DNA from: an uncultured Verrucomicrobiota bacterium
Lineage (GTDB): Bacteria > Verrucomicrobiota > Verrucomicrobiia > Opitutales > Opitutaceae
Reading direction: 5' to 3'
DNA length: 42,180 bases
NCBI GenBank assembly: GCA_913058185.1
Contig: CAJXQX010000028.1
Location: forward strand, 1-42,180
The notes below the pieces were generated by a model. The model saw only the letters and a list, made by a program, of their open reading frames with translations, did not search any database and was not told the origin of the DNA. The position numbers were made by a program, and so were the translations under genes. Positions 8,604-17,823 of the stretch are shown one piece after another; within the stretch, counting starts at the first letter, position 1, and every line of letters begins with the position of its first letter.

Positions 8604-11162
8604 TCAATCCGACGCTACGGGCGGCCAATTGTGTTTCGGGTAGCGCCCCGCCAATTGCGCGCGGACATCGCGATACGCTCCGCTCCAGAATCCATCGAGG
8701 TCATCCGTGAGCTGCACCGGTCGTTGATTGGGGGCCAACAACTCCCACCGCACCGCCAATCGTCCAATCCCGAGGGTAAAGGCATTGGTCAATCCGATCA
8801 CATCCTGCACGCGGGCCGACAAAATCGGTGAACCTTGCTCACCATAGGTGATGCGTGCCCTTCGCCCGTTCGGCAACTCCACCCGCTCCGGCAGATAATC
8901 ATCGATCACGGCTAACTGCTCTGCCCGTAACCAGTCTTTCAATACGGGCATCACCGGTTTATCTTTCAGCTCCCGGGCGCCAAAGCTTCCCAGGCAAATC
9001 TGCTCCACCAACATCAACCGATCTTCCGGGGTTAGCGGCGATACCTCCAATTCAGGAAAGAAACGAGCGAGACAATTCACCCGCGTGATCCAGCGATCCA
9101 CCGCTTCCGTCCAGGTCTTAAGTTTGATTTCACCCGACTGCACCCGAATCGCCAATAAACGGGCGGCCGCATCTTCAGGAGGCACTCCAGCCGTCGCCTT
9201 GCTTTCTAGCACGAGATCGCGGAACCGCCGTTCTCGGCGCACGATCACCCGACGCGTATCCTCATCATAGATCACCGTATTGGTCTCCCGTAGATCGTCT
9301 GGAAACAGTTCGGCTAGCCAGGACTCCTCCACCGCGGTGGCCATGGACAGCAAGACGTTTAACTCCCCTCCCCGTCCTTCGATTTCGCTGATTTCCGCCG
9401 CCACCAATAATCCGGCTTCCTGCACCGAACTCTCACGGGCTAAGACCCCGCGACGGTTGTGCACCAATTCACATCGCATCGTTCCCCGATCCAATCGTCG
9501 GGCGAGTTGATCGGAAAACCCCGCCAATATGCATTTACAGATCTCCGAATCCGGCACCGCCTCGGCCAACGATAAGCCCTCTTTCTCCGTAATTTTCAAT
9601 AACTGGGCAAATAGCGGACCGACCTGTCGCGCGCCTTGCGCATGCACGCCCAAGGCCCGGCACGCTTCGACGGAATATCGGTTTTCGTGGGCGTATTCCC
9701 ACGCTCGCATCAAGCGGAAGAAATCGCTCGATTCTTCATTTCCCCAACGCTCATCCCGCGCCCGGTCGATTGCGCCAGAAACATCCCGTAGCAGGAAGTT
9801 ACGGCCTTGAGTCAGTGCGGCCATTAACGCGACCACTTTGGCACATCCCCGCTGATCGGCTTCCAACAACATACGGGCATAACGGGGATGCGCCGGGAAC
9901 TTCAGCATCCGTTTCCCCATCTCGGTAATCGACCGATCTCCGTGGCTCTCGGTTGCACCAAGATCAGCCAATAATTGCTCCGCGCGTTCTCGAGCCGCTG
10001 GTTCCGGCGCTTCAAACCAGGGAAACGTATCGATCCGATCAATGCCGCTGGCTTTTAAGGTCAATACACTCTCCGCCAAATCAACCCGATGCACCTCGGG
10101 CTTCTCGTAGGCCGGTCGATCGGCGTGGTCGCGCTCCGACCACAATCGTAAACATTGCCCCGCTTGCGTGCGGCCAGCCCGCCCCGCTCGCTGGTCGGCA
10201 CTCGCTCGCGAAATTTTGTCGATCAGCAACGTATTGATTCCTCGGCGTGAATCGAACCGGGCCATGCGCGCCAATCCCGCATCAATCACGCCCGTCACTC
10301 CGGCGATCGTCAGGGAGGTTTCCGCCACATTAGTGGATACGATGATCTTGCGCCCTGTCCCGGGACGCACCGCCGCATCTTGCCGCTCCGGAGCCAGTTC
10401 CCCGTGGAGCGGAAACACCTCAAATCCCTTCAATGCCCGATGGGATTCTAAGGCACTGACGGTGCGACCGATTTCGTAGGCCCCCGGCATGAAAACCAAA
10501 AGATCGCCATCCGTCTTCGTCGCCAGATCCACCGCTCCTTGAGTCGCGACATCCCACACCCCTTCGCGATCGAAATTCGGCGAACGGGTTAGATAACTGA
10601 TATCAACCGGATAGCTGCGTCCCACTGATTCGATGTGAGAACACGGCTCCAAATACTTCACCAACGTGTCCGCCGACAACGTCGCCGACATGACCACGAT
10701 TTTAAGGTCAGGTCGAATCGTAGCCTGAATCTGCTTCGCCCGGGCCAACGTGATATCTCCGTGTAAGTGACGCTCATGAAATTCGTCGAACACCAAAACA
10801 CTGACTCCTTTAAGCGTCGGATCGAACGACATCTTCCGAAGCAGAATGCCTTCAGTCACATAACGGATCTTGGTCCGCGCCGATACCCGACTCTCGAGCC
10901 GAATCTGATACCCGACGATTTCGCCTAACGCGGATCCCTCTTCCTGCGCCACCCGCTGAGCCAGCATGCGGGCGGCCAAGCGGCGCGGCTGCAGCACGAT
11001 TACTTCACCCGTATTCAGTAATCCATGACGTAACAACATCCGTGGAATCTGAGTGGACTTACCCGACCCCGTCGGCGCTGAAACCACCACGCGCCCTTGC
11101 TCCTCCAAGCTCGCCAGCAAGGCGCTCTCGAGTTCGTAAATGGGCAGGTCCGTGGGCGTCAT
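8604..11162 (-). CDS. hrpB: ATP-dependent RNA helicase HrpB
   Basis: Large DEAH-box (DExH) helicase of the HrpB group. In E. coli and relatives it is non-essential and its RNA target is not well defined. It has 852 residues from the ATG at 11162. Walker A is APTGSGKST (residues 29-37), motif II is the DEFHER variant typical of HrpB, motif III is MSATL, and motif VI is QRAGRAGR, followed by the helicase-associated domain and a C-terminal HrpB-specific domain ending in RYPKHNWPP. A longer frame opens at TTG 11186, but ATG 11162 has a GGAAGG box about 10 bases upstream and removes an eight-residue tail that does not look like the family. It stands alone, and its leader holds the GTTATTCAC repeats. 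Confidence 0.95.
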   Translation of the reverse strand: MTPTDLPIYELESALLASLEEQGRVVVSAPTGSGKSTQIPRMLLRHGLLNTGEVIVLQPRRLAARMLAQRVAQEEGSALGEIVGYQIRLESRVSARTKIRYVTEGILLRKMSFDPTLKGVSVLVFDEFHERHLHGDITLARAKQIQATIRPDLKIVVMSATLSADTLVKYLEPCSHIESVGRSYPVDISYLTRSPNFDREGVWDVATQGAVDLATKTDGDLLVFMPGAYEIGRTVSALESHRALKGFEVFPLHGELAPERQDAAVRPGTGRKIIVSTNVAETSLTIAGVTGVIDAGLARMARFDSRRGINTLLIDKISRASADQRAGRAGRTQAGQCLRLWSERDHADRPAYEKPEVHRVDLAESVLTLKASGIDRIDTFPWFEAPEPAARERAEQLLADLGATESHGDRSITEMGKRMLKFPAHPRYARMLLEADQRGCAKVVALMAALTQGRNFLLRDVSGAIDRARDERWGNEESSDFFRLMRAWEYAHENRYSVEACRALGVHAQGARQVGPLFAQLLKITEKEGLSLAEAVPDSEICKCILAGFSDQLARRLDRGTMRCELVHNRRGVLARESSVQEAGLLVAAEISEIEGRGGELNVLLSMATAVEESWLAELFPDDLRETNTVIYDEDTRRVIVRRERRFRDLVLESKATAGVPPEDAAARLLAIRVQSGEIKLKTWTEAVDRWITRVNCLARFFPELEVSPLTPEDRLMLVEQICLGSFGARELKDKPVMPVLKDWLRAEQLAVIDDYLPERVELPNGRRARITYGEQGSPILSARVQDVIGLTNAFTLGIGRLAVRWELLAPNQRPVQLTDDLDGFWSGAYRDVRAQLAGRYPKHNWPPVASD

Positions 11163-11224
11163 GTAAGAGCGACCTTCCGCAACCAATTTAGGGGTTCAAG
11201 CCTAACCGTTTTGGGTCGGTAAAA

Positions 11225-11269
11225 GTTATTCACCGGTTATTCACTCCGTCCCCCAATTCGGTGAATAAC
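11225..11269. promoter_or_regulatory. GTTATTCAC box cluster (two direct, one inverted) upstream of hrpB and the RNA locus
   Basis: GTTATTCAC occurs at 11225-11233 and again at 11236-11244, and its reverse complement lies inside CGGTGAATAAC at 11259-11269. The outer copies form an 11-base inverted repeat, GTTATTCACCG/CGGTGAATAAC. Such spacing suggests binding of a dimeric or multimeric regulator, or a hairpin in the hrpB leader. It lies 63 bases before the hrpB start (minus strand) and about 70 bases before the first helix of the plus-strand RNA, so it could serve either. It is not a DnaA box (TTATCCACA). The rest of 11163-11336 holds only small hairpins such as TTAGG...CCTAA and no convincing promoter. 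Confidence 0.4.
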
Positions 11270-11336
11270 TTGTGCATATCAAAGTCGTGACTTTTCGGGA
11301 AAAATTTTGCATGTTTTTCGATGTTCTTTGATGGAA

Positions 11337-12187
11337 CAGTCAGGCGCACGACGTAATGAAAAAAACGTCGAAAGCGAAGACTGGGATACGCCCGGGTAAC
11401 CGGGGAAAGGAGAATCGGAGCTGGTCCGATTTCTCCCCTCAAGCGAAGCTTAAAAGCCGCGAGAGGCATATATCACCAGTTCCTCTGACCGGGGTCGTGC
11501 CCGGCTCAGCTACACGAATCAGGAACTGAGCGATGAGCCGCGAATTAAGAAACCGCGAGCGAATCGAGTCAGGTATGACGCAAGTTTCGAACGTCATATT
11601 GATACTGTAACCCAGAGGGTTTCGGCTGCTACAGTAAGCCAGACTGTAGATTGGTCTTGGGTGGGAAACCGCCAAAAGGTCGCTCCCAAGTCAGGGAAGC
11701 GAACGCGAAAACAAGACGAAGATGCAGGAGATTGAATGAGCGTGGCAAAGCTCAGCAGATCTCATCAAGGGGGCGGTGCGGAAAACCGCGTCACCCCATT
11801 GCAAGGTAGAAAGCAGCCTGAGAGTTAAGAGGTCAGACCCGTCTCACAAGGCAAACGCCCAGCCAAAAGCTGGGGCCGTCCTCGTGACAAAGGTGCCGAC
11901 GTGAAGATGCGCCCTTGCAGGCACGTCAGCACCAGGTCCGGCGAATCACTCCCGGCAGGGAGAGATCGAACCGGGCGAAGAGGCCTCACTCAATAAACTC
12001 AGGTCGGAAACGACAGGAGCGATCCCGCTATGAGATCGAAAACCGCGCATGCCGTGCGGAGTAGCGTCGGGGAGTTTGCAGCCCGCGAAAGCGAGAGCGC
12101 CTAATGCAAACATTTGGGAAAGAGTGCGTGGCGCGTGCCCACCCCCCATATTTGGCCCAGAGAACTTCGGTTCTCTGGGCCTTTTTT
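11337..12187 (+). ncRNA. Large, densely structured non-coding RNA of unknown class (about 850 nt)
   Basis: No credible protein is encoded here, but one local helix follows another on the plus strand. They include CGACGT/ACGTCG (11349-11354, 11365-11370); GGAGAATCGG with a complement carrying one bulge (11409-11418, 11426-11436); CAGTTCCT/AGGAACTG (11477-11484, 11521-11528); TATGACG/CGTCATA (11574-11580, 11592-11598); TACTGTA/TACAGTA (11603-11609, 11630-11636); CTTGGG/CCCAAG (11656-11661, 11685-11690); CCCAGC/GCTGGG (11858-11863, 11869-11874); a 12-bp helix with one mismatch (11892-11903, 11922-11933); CTCCC/GGGAG (11949-11953, 11958-11962); GTCG-GAAA-CGAC (12003-12014); and GTTTGCA/TGCAAAC (12074-12080, 12105-12111) closing an inner CGC-GAAA-GCG. 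It ends in a UUCG-capped intrinsic terminator. The 5' end is set at the first helix (CAGTC/GACTG, 11337-11383), and no promoter is evident. It does not show the conserved cores of RNase P RNA, tmRNA, SRP RNA or a group II intron domain V. Strand and 3' end are well supported; class and function are unknown. Confidence 0.72.
12154..12187 (+). terminator. Strong intrinsic terminator of the structured RNA
   Basis: A perfect 12-bp stem, GGCCCAGAGAAC/GTTCTCTGGGCC, is capped by a TTCG tetraloop (12166-12169) and followed by six T residues (12182-12187). This is a textbook Rho-independent terminator on the plus strand. As no plus-strand protein gene lies upstream, it sets the direction and 3' end of the non-coding transcript. 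Confidence 0.93.
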
Positions 12188-12213
12188 GTGCCCAACTCCC
12201 TCGACCCACCCCA

Positions 12214-12250
12214 ACCAAGCCGATGTTCGTATTACGAACATCGGCTTGGT
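12214..12250. repeat. 37-bp perfect palindrome between the RNA terminator and typA
   Basis: Two 18-base arms (12214-12231 and 12233-12250) are exact reverse complements around a single T at 12232. The core is CCGATGTTCGTATTACGAAC. No T-run follows on either strand, so it is not a standard terminator. It lies 127 bases before the typA start, in its probable promoter or leader. Possible roles are an operator for a dimeric regulator, a stable leader hairpin, or a target site for a mobile element. Confidence 0.8.
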
Positions 12251-12376
12251 GACCTAGGAGAGGGGTAAGTTACTGGGAACGCTCTAGTTCCACCGGTGTG
12301 CGTCCTTCCGTCTTGCCTTGGACCATTCCGGGAGGCACGTTCTGCCTTTTCGCACGAATCTAAGCCGTATCCGGAC

Positions 12377-14200
<1,824 letters not shown>

Positions 14201-14369
14201 TCAGTTTGCCGATTAGCCGCCTCTACTAAGCGAGCCAACTTGTTTGAATAGATTTACTGGCCTCTCGGGGGGGCGGGGTTCCTAGGCTGCACTCATCGCT
14301 GTCAGCCCCGCATGGAACTCGAGACCGTAATTTACCTCACCAAACACCATCATCTGCGCCCTCATCGCG

Positions 14370-15152
14370 GTGCTGATGACGGATGCTTGGTCCCAGAGCG
14401 ACCACCGCGAATCACTCCGTTACTGGATGATCGCCGCGTGGGTGATGCTCGTGGCAAACATCTTATTCGCGGCGCGACCCTTAATGCCTGATATGGTCGG
14501 CCGTATCCTCCCGACACTTCTGGTGACGCTGGGACAAGCGGCGCTATTCGTCGGCACGCGCGTTCATGCCGCTCAACCGGCCCCCAAGAAACTGGGCTGG
14601 GCTTTGGTAGGCATCCATGCGATCGCCTTAGTCCTGGTCTTCACCTTCGCACCCGAATCGGTCTGGCGCCGCGTGATCAACAGTCTAGTTTGGGCGTCTG
14701 TCGCCCTGCTGGCTTATCAAAGTCTGCGCATGTCTCCCCCGGTTTATTGGCGCCCACTCACAGCCCCAGCCAAGGTTTTCTTGGCTCATGCCGGATTCCA
14801 TATTTTCCGACTGATCGTTTCCCTCGTCACCCACTCATCCGAAAACTCCACGGTCGCTACCATGGTTGATATCATCGGTGACCTGGAGGTCAGTTTCTTC
14901 ATGGTCGCGCTGTTCGTGGGATTATTGCTCGCCCACCTACAGCAACGTAATCAGCAACTCAGCTCAGCGCTCGCCGAGGTCGAAACCCTCACCGGATTGC
15001 TGCCGATTTGCGCATGGTGTAAAAAAGTCCGCGATGACGACGGTTACTGGAAACAGGTTGATGAGTATTTCCGCCGCCGCAGCAAAATCGAATTCACCCA
15101 TGGCATGTATTCGGATTGTTCCGAGAAATTTGAAGGCGAGGAATCACCGTAA
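14370..15152 (+). CDS. Membrane sensor-like protein with C-terminal CxxC domain, probably frameshifted near its start
   Basis: A polytopic membrane protein of 260 residues from GTG 14370. About six hydrophobic segments (from LRYWMIAAWVMLVANIL to FFMVALFVGLLLAH) are followed by a short coiled coil (QQRNQQLSSALAEVETL) and the tail LLPICAWCKKVRDDDGYW...EFTHGMYSDC. This tail is common at the C-terminus of bacterial sensory proteins, where two cysteine pairs probably bind metal. Here the second pair reads YxxC, having lost one cysteine. Another frame starts at ATG 14312 with MELETVIYLT. Removing one A from the AAA at 14342-14344 would join it to NTIICALIAVLMTDAW and restore a first membrane segment. 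The gene may therefore carry a one-base insertion, or the sequence may hold an error. The signalling role is inferred from the architecture only. Confidence 0.6.
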   Translation: MLMTDAWSQSDHRESLRYWMIAAWVMLVANILFAARPLMPDMVGRILPTLLVTLGQAALFVGTRVHAAQPAPKKLGWALVGIHAIALVLVFTFAPESVWRRVINSLVWASVALLAYQSLRMSPPVYWRPLTAPAKVFLAHAGFHIFRLIVSLVTHSSENSTVATMVDIIGDLEVSFFMVALFVGLLLAHLQQRNQQLSSALAEVETLTGLLPICAWCKKVRDDDGYWKQVDEYFRRRSKIEFTHGMYSDCSEKFEGEESP

Positions 15153-15238
15153 TTCCGGTCTGGACCGACGATTTCGAAGCAATCCAATAACTGCGCTACT
15201 CGATTGCAGGCCCCCGAATCTCGGCCCATGCTGCAGTC

Positions 15239-16099
15239 ATGAATCGTCCATTGTTTCCCCTCGCGGTCGTGTTCGCCTATCTGTTCGGAGCACTAATCGT
15301 TTCGGCCCAGCCCTTTACTGAGCGCCTCCTACACGACGAAGAATTTTGGGGAGACGGCAAGGCGGAGGTCGCCGTATTTAAGGCGACCGAAAAACGTTAC
15401 GGAACGCTGCGCGAATCCGAGGTGCGACACATTCTGGTGCGCGAAAACTTCGCCAAAAACGAACGAGTCAAAGCCAACAACTGGCAGGCTCCCGGCACCT
15501 ATCCTGTGATCAAACTAAATCAGGTGATCACGATTCCCACCGGATCGTATCGCTACGATCAGGGACACTCCTCGTTCTGGCGCCAAAACTCCGGCGATCT
15601 CGTCAAATTCACTTCGATCACCAACGACTCGTGCGGACTCAGTTACAAACACGGCACCATCGATAGGGTGCGTTGGCACTACCGGGCGTTCACCTATTGG
15701 GAGGGCATGAGCGAAATCGAATCGAAGACTCCGGCCCCGCGTGGCGCCCTACTCTACGACGAACTGCCCTTCAAACTGCGCACGATCGATTTTGGCAAAA
15801 CTACGGACTTTGAAACCCCCTTGATGGACTCCGTGATCGATTCAAAAGATGACAAGCTCGCATGGCCACTAGCCGTATTCGCGGTCGCTGAAACTCCGCA
15901 AGGTTGGAGCGTGACCGTGAAACATGCCCGCGGTACCGATCGATTCGTTTTCGATAAAAATTCACCTCACGCGCTCAACCGTTGGGAGCGATGGGATGGC
16001 TCGAGCTTGGAGCGCACTCAGCTCATCCGGATACCCTACTGGAAACTCAACCAACCGGGCGACGAACGCTACCTACAACCCGGTGTGACCTACCCGTAG
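15239..16099 (+). CDS. Secreted protein of unknown function, resembling a family often mislabelled 'Maf'
   Basis: A 286-residue exported protein. The signal peptide is about residues 1-23 (LAVVFAYLFGALIVSAQ), then FWGDGKAEVAVFKATEKRYGTLRESE and later AFTYWEGMS and LPFKLRTIDFG. From memory, this DGKAE....ARYG.LRE pattern occurs in a Bacteroidota/Verrucomicrobiota family of exported proteins sometimes auto-labelled septum formation inhibitor Maf. I see no Maf nucleotide-pyrophosphatase motifs here, so that name should not be used. It is preceded by the sensor-like gene (86-base gap) and followed by the REP doublet/terminator at 16131. No enzyme motif is recognisable, and a periplasmic or surface location follows from the signal peptide. 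Confidence 0.75.
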   Translation: MNRPLFPLAVVFAYLFGALIVSAQPFTERLLHDEEFWGDGKAEVAVFKATEKRYGTLRESEVRHILVRENFAKNERVKANNWQAPGTYPVIKLNQVITIPTGSYRYDQGHSSFWRQNSGDLVKFTSITNDSCGLSYKHGTIDRVRWHYRAFTYWEGMSEIESKTPAPRGALLYDELPFKLRTIDFGKTTDFETPLMDSVIDSKDDKLAWPLAVFAVAETPQGWSVTVKHARGTDRFVFDKNSPHALNRWERWDGSSLERTQLIRIPYWKLNQPGDERYLQPGVTYP

Positions 16100-16130
16100 G
16101 CCGATTCGATGTCGGGAATAAAAGTGAGAC

Positions 16131-16208
16131 CCGGGGTCAGCGACCCCAACGACAATTTACGCACTCTATGCAAATCCGCTGTAGCCGGGGTCGCTGACCT
16201 CGGTTTTT
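16131..16208 (+). terminator. REP-like doublet forming a long hairpin with T-run, between convergent genes
   Basis: The arm CCGGGGTCAGCGACCCC (16131-16147) pairs with 16187-16203 over 17 positions with one G-U-type mismatch, and TTTTT follows (16204-16208). Each arm can also fold on itself (GGGGTC-AGC-GACCCC), as expected of REP elements. It lies between the stop codons of the secreted-protein gene and gcvH, so it probably ends plus-strand transcription there. Origin as a REP doublet is inferred from the symmetry. Confidence 0.65.
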
Positions 16209-16224
16209 AAGCCGATTCAAGTGC

Positions 16225-16608
16225 TCAGGCTACCTCAGCGGTGTAGGCTGCGGCATCCATCAGGTCGTGGTGGACCGAGGCATCAGCTACTTTGATCTTC
16301 ATGATCCAGCCATCGCCGTAGGGCGACTGATTGACGGTCTCGGGCGTAGCTTCAAGCGCTTCATTAACTTCAATCACCTCTCCTCCGATTGGGGCATAGA
16401 GATCCGAGGCCGCTTTGACGGACTCGACCACTCCGAACACATCACCAACCGCGAGGTTGTCACCCACTCCGGGCACCTCGACATAAGTGATGTCGCCCAA
16501 GCTTTCCTGAGCGTAATCGGAGATACCAATAACGACCACGCCGTCACCGGCATCTTTTACCCATTCATGGGATTTGGCGTAACGAAGATCAGCGGGGATT
16601 TCACTCAT
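16225..16608 (-). CDS. gcvH: Glycine cleavage system H protein
   Basis: Lipoyl carrier of the glycine cleavage complex. It shuttles the aminomethyl group from the P protein to the T protein in the cytosol. It has 127 residues, the usual size. The lipoylated lysine is Lys65 in VESVKAASDLYAPIGGEV. The N-terminal block YAKSHEWV and the C-terminal GDGWIMKIK are typical. The start ATG (16608) overlaps the gcvT stop by four bases (ATGA), so the two are translationally coupled. No gcvP is in the window. Confidence 0.97.
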   Translation of the reverse strand: MSEIPADLRYAKSHEWVKDAGDGVVVIGISDYAQESLGDITYVEVPGVGDNLAVGDVFGVVESVKAASDLYAPIGGEVIEVNEALEATPETVNQSPYGDGWIMKIKVADASVHHDLMDAAAYTAEVA

Positions 16609-17708
16609 GAGGATTTCTTTAGTTCGACAAAGGGTGGTTTGACCAGATGCAAAGTGAATTTCTTGCCCCGGATATCAACGTGAAGTGCCGATTTGGCTTC
16701 TGTCAGTGGGACAACCGCCGTGCCGATCGCCTCGCCCAACATCGGGGACATCGTGCCTGAGAGCACCTTTCCGACGACTGAGCCCGATTCATTGAGCACT
16801 TCTGATCCAGCGCGGACGATGCGCCGATCTCCGGTGCGAAAATACACGACCTTGCGCCGTGTTTCAGAGGCTTTTTCCTCGGCTAGCGCGGCCGAACCCG
16901 TGAATCCGTCAGGTTTCTTCAACTTCACCGTCCAGCCCAGACCCGCCGCGATTGGTGAAAGGTCGTCATCCAACTCATGACCGTAGAGCGGATAACCTGC
17001 TTCCAGACGTAAGCTGTCCCGCGCACCCAATCCTGCGAGTACGAGGCCATGGGCCTCGCCCGCTGCCATGATAGCCGCCGCCAAGGCCGGAGCATCGGCG
17101 CTGGCATGATAGAGTTCAAAACCGTCTTCGCCGGTGTATCCGGTCCGGCTGATCATGCACTGGACGCCGGCAACCGTTCCTTCTTGAAAATGGTAGTAGC
17201 GGAGAATCGGTAGTTTTGCCCCGGTCACCACCTGGAGAACGGCCTCGGCCTTGGGCCCTTGCACCGCGATCAGCGCGTAGTCATCCGACCGATCCGTGAT
17301 CGTCACATCGTGCCCGGCGGACTGCTCACGCATCCAGGCGAGATCCTTCGCGATGTTACTCGCGTTGATGCACAAGAAATACCATTCAGGCTCCCGCATG
17401 TATACCAGCAGGTCATCCACCACTCCCCCGTCGGGTCGGCACATCGGGGAATACAGCACGCGGCCGGGATACAGGGTGGTCACGTCATTGCTGACCAATT
17501 GATTCAGAAACGCCTCGGCGCCGGTGCCCACCACGTCGACTTCGCCCATGTGGCTCACGTCAAACAACCCCGCCGCCGTGCGCACCGCTTTGTGCTCATC
17601 GAGGATGCTTTTATACTGCACGGGCATTTCCCAACCGGCGAAATCCACCATCCGTCCATTATGTGCGGTATGGAAATCGTAGAGAGGGGTTCGCTGCATT
17701 TCGGCCAT
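16605..17708 (-). CDS. gcvT: Glycine cleavage system T protein (aminomethyltransferase)
   Basis: Tetrahydrofolate-dependent aminomethyltransferase. It releases ammonia from the H-protein-bound aminomethyl group and forms 5,10-methylene-THF. It has 367 residues from ATG 17708. The folate-binding fold is seen in TPLYDFHTAHNGRMVDFAGW, FDVSHMGE, SPMCRPDGGVVDDLLVY and SRTGYTGEDGFELY, with the C-terminal beta-barrel from about residue 280. A longer frame begins at 17750, but its extra residues are not family-like. ATG 17699 (MQRTPLYDF) is a close alternative start. gcvT-gcvH forms a two-gene operon diverging from the CNNM gene. The 115-base divergent region shows no glycine-riboswitch signature. 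Confidence 0.95.
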   Translation of the reverse strand: MAEMQRTPLYDFHTAHNGRMVDFAGWEMPVQYKSILDEHKAVRTAAGLFDVSHMGEVDVVGTGAEAFLNQLVSNDVTTLYPGRVLYSPMCRPDGGVVDDLLVYMREPEWYFLCINASNIAKDLAWMREQSAGHDVTITDRSDDYALIAVQGPKAEAVLQVVTGAKLPILRYYHFQEGTVAGVQCMISRTGYTGEDGFELYHASADAPALAAAIMAAGEAHGLVLAGLGARDSLRLEAGYPLYGHELDDDLSPIAAGLGWTVKLKKPDGFTGSAALAEEKASETRRKVVYFRTGDRRIVRAGSEVLNESGSVVGKVLSGTMSPMLGEAIGTAVVPLTEAKSALHVDIRGKKFTLHLVKPPFVELKKSS

Positions 17709-17823
17709 AAGCCAACACAAGCGAAACCACCATGCCTCGCGCAAGCTCAACTCCAGTCCCGATTACTTCCGCACTTTTTATTCGTCTTCCGCGTATCGAC
17801 CTCCGCTAATCTGTCGCTACGCC

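Noticed and set aside
11221-11269. Replication origin (DnaA boxes) at the GTTATTCAC cluster
   Set aside because: The boxes differ from TTATCCACA, there is no AT-rich unwinding region, and no dnaA or dnaN is nearby.
11337-12187. RNase P RNA, tmRNA, SRP RNA or group II intron as the identity of the structured RNA
   Set aside because: The RNase P GAGGAAAGTCC and ACAGAA..CGGCTTA cores, the tmRNA alanyl acceptor with CCA end, the SRP GGAAGCAGCC loop (only a chance AAAGCAGCC at 11810) and a domain V helix are not found.
11439-12252. Short frames (11439-11675, 11946-12218, 12049-12252) in the hrpB-typA gap
   Set aside because: They cross several strong RNA helices and the terminator, have no ribosome-binding sites or family resemblance, and contradict each other in strand.
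12296-12376. N-terminal extension of TypA from GTG 12296
   Set aside because: The added 27 residues do not resemble the family, whose N-terminus is the MNQNIRNIAIIAHVDHGK block at 12377.
17709-17823. Glycine riboswitch upstream of gcvT
   Set aside because: The divergent region is only 115 bases and lacks the tandem aptamer cores.
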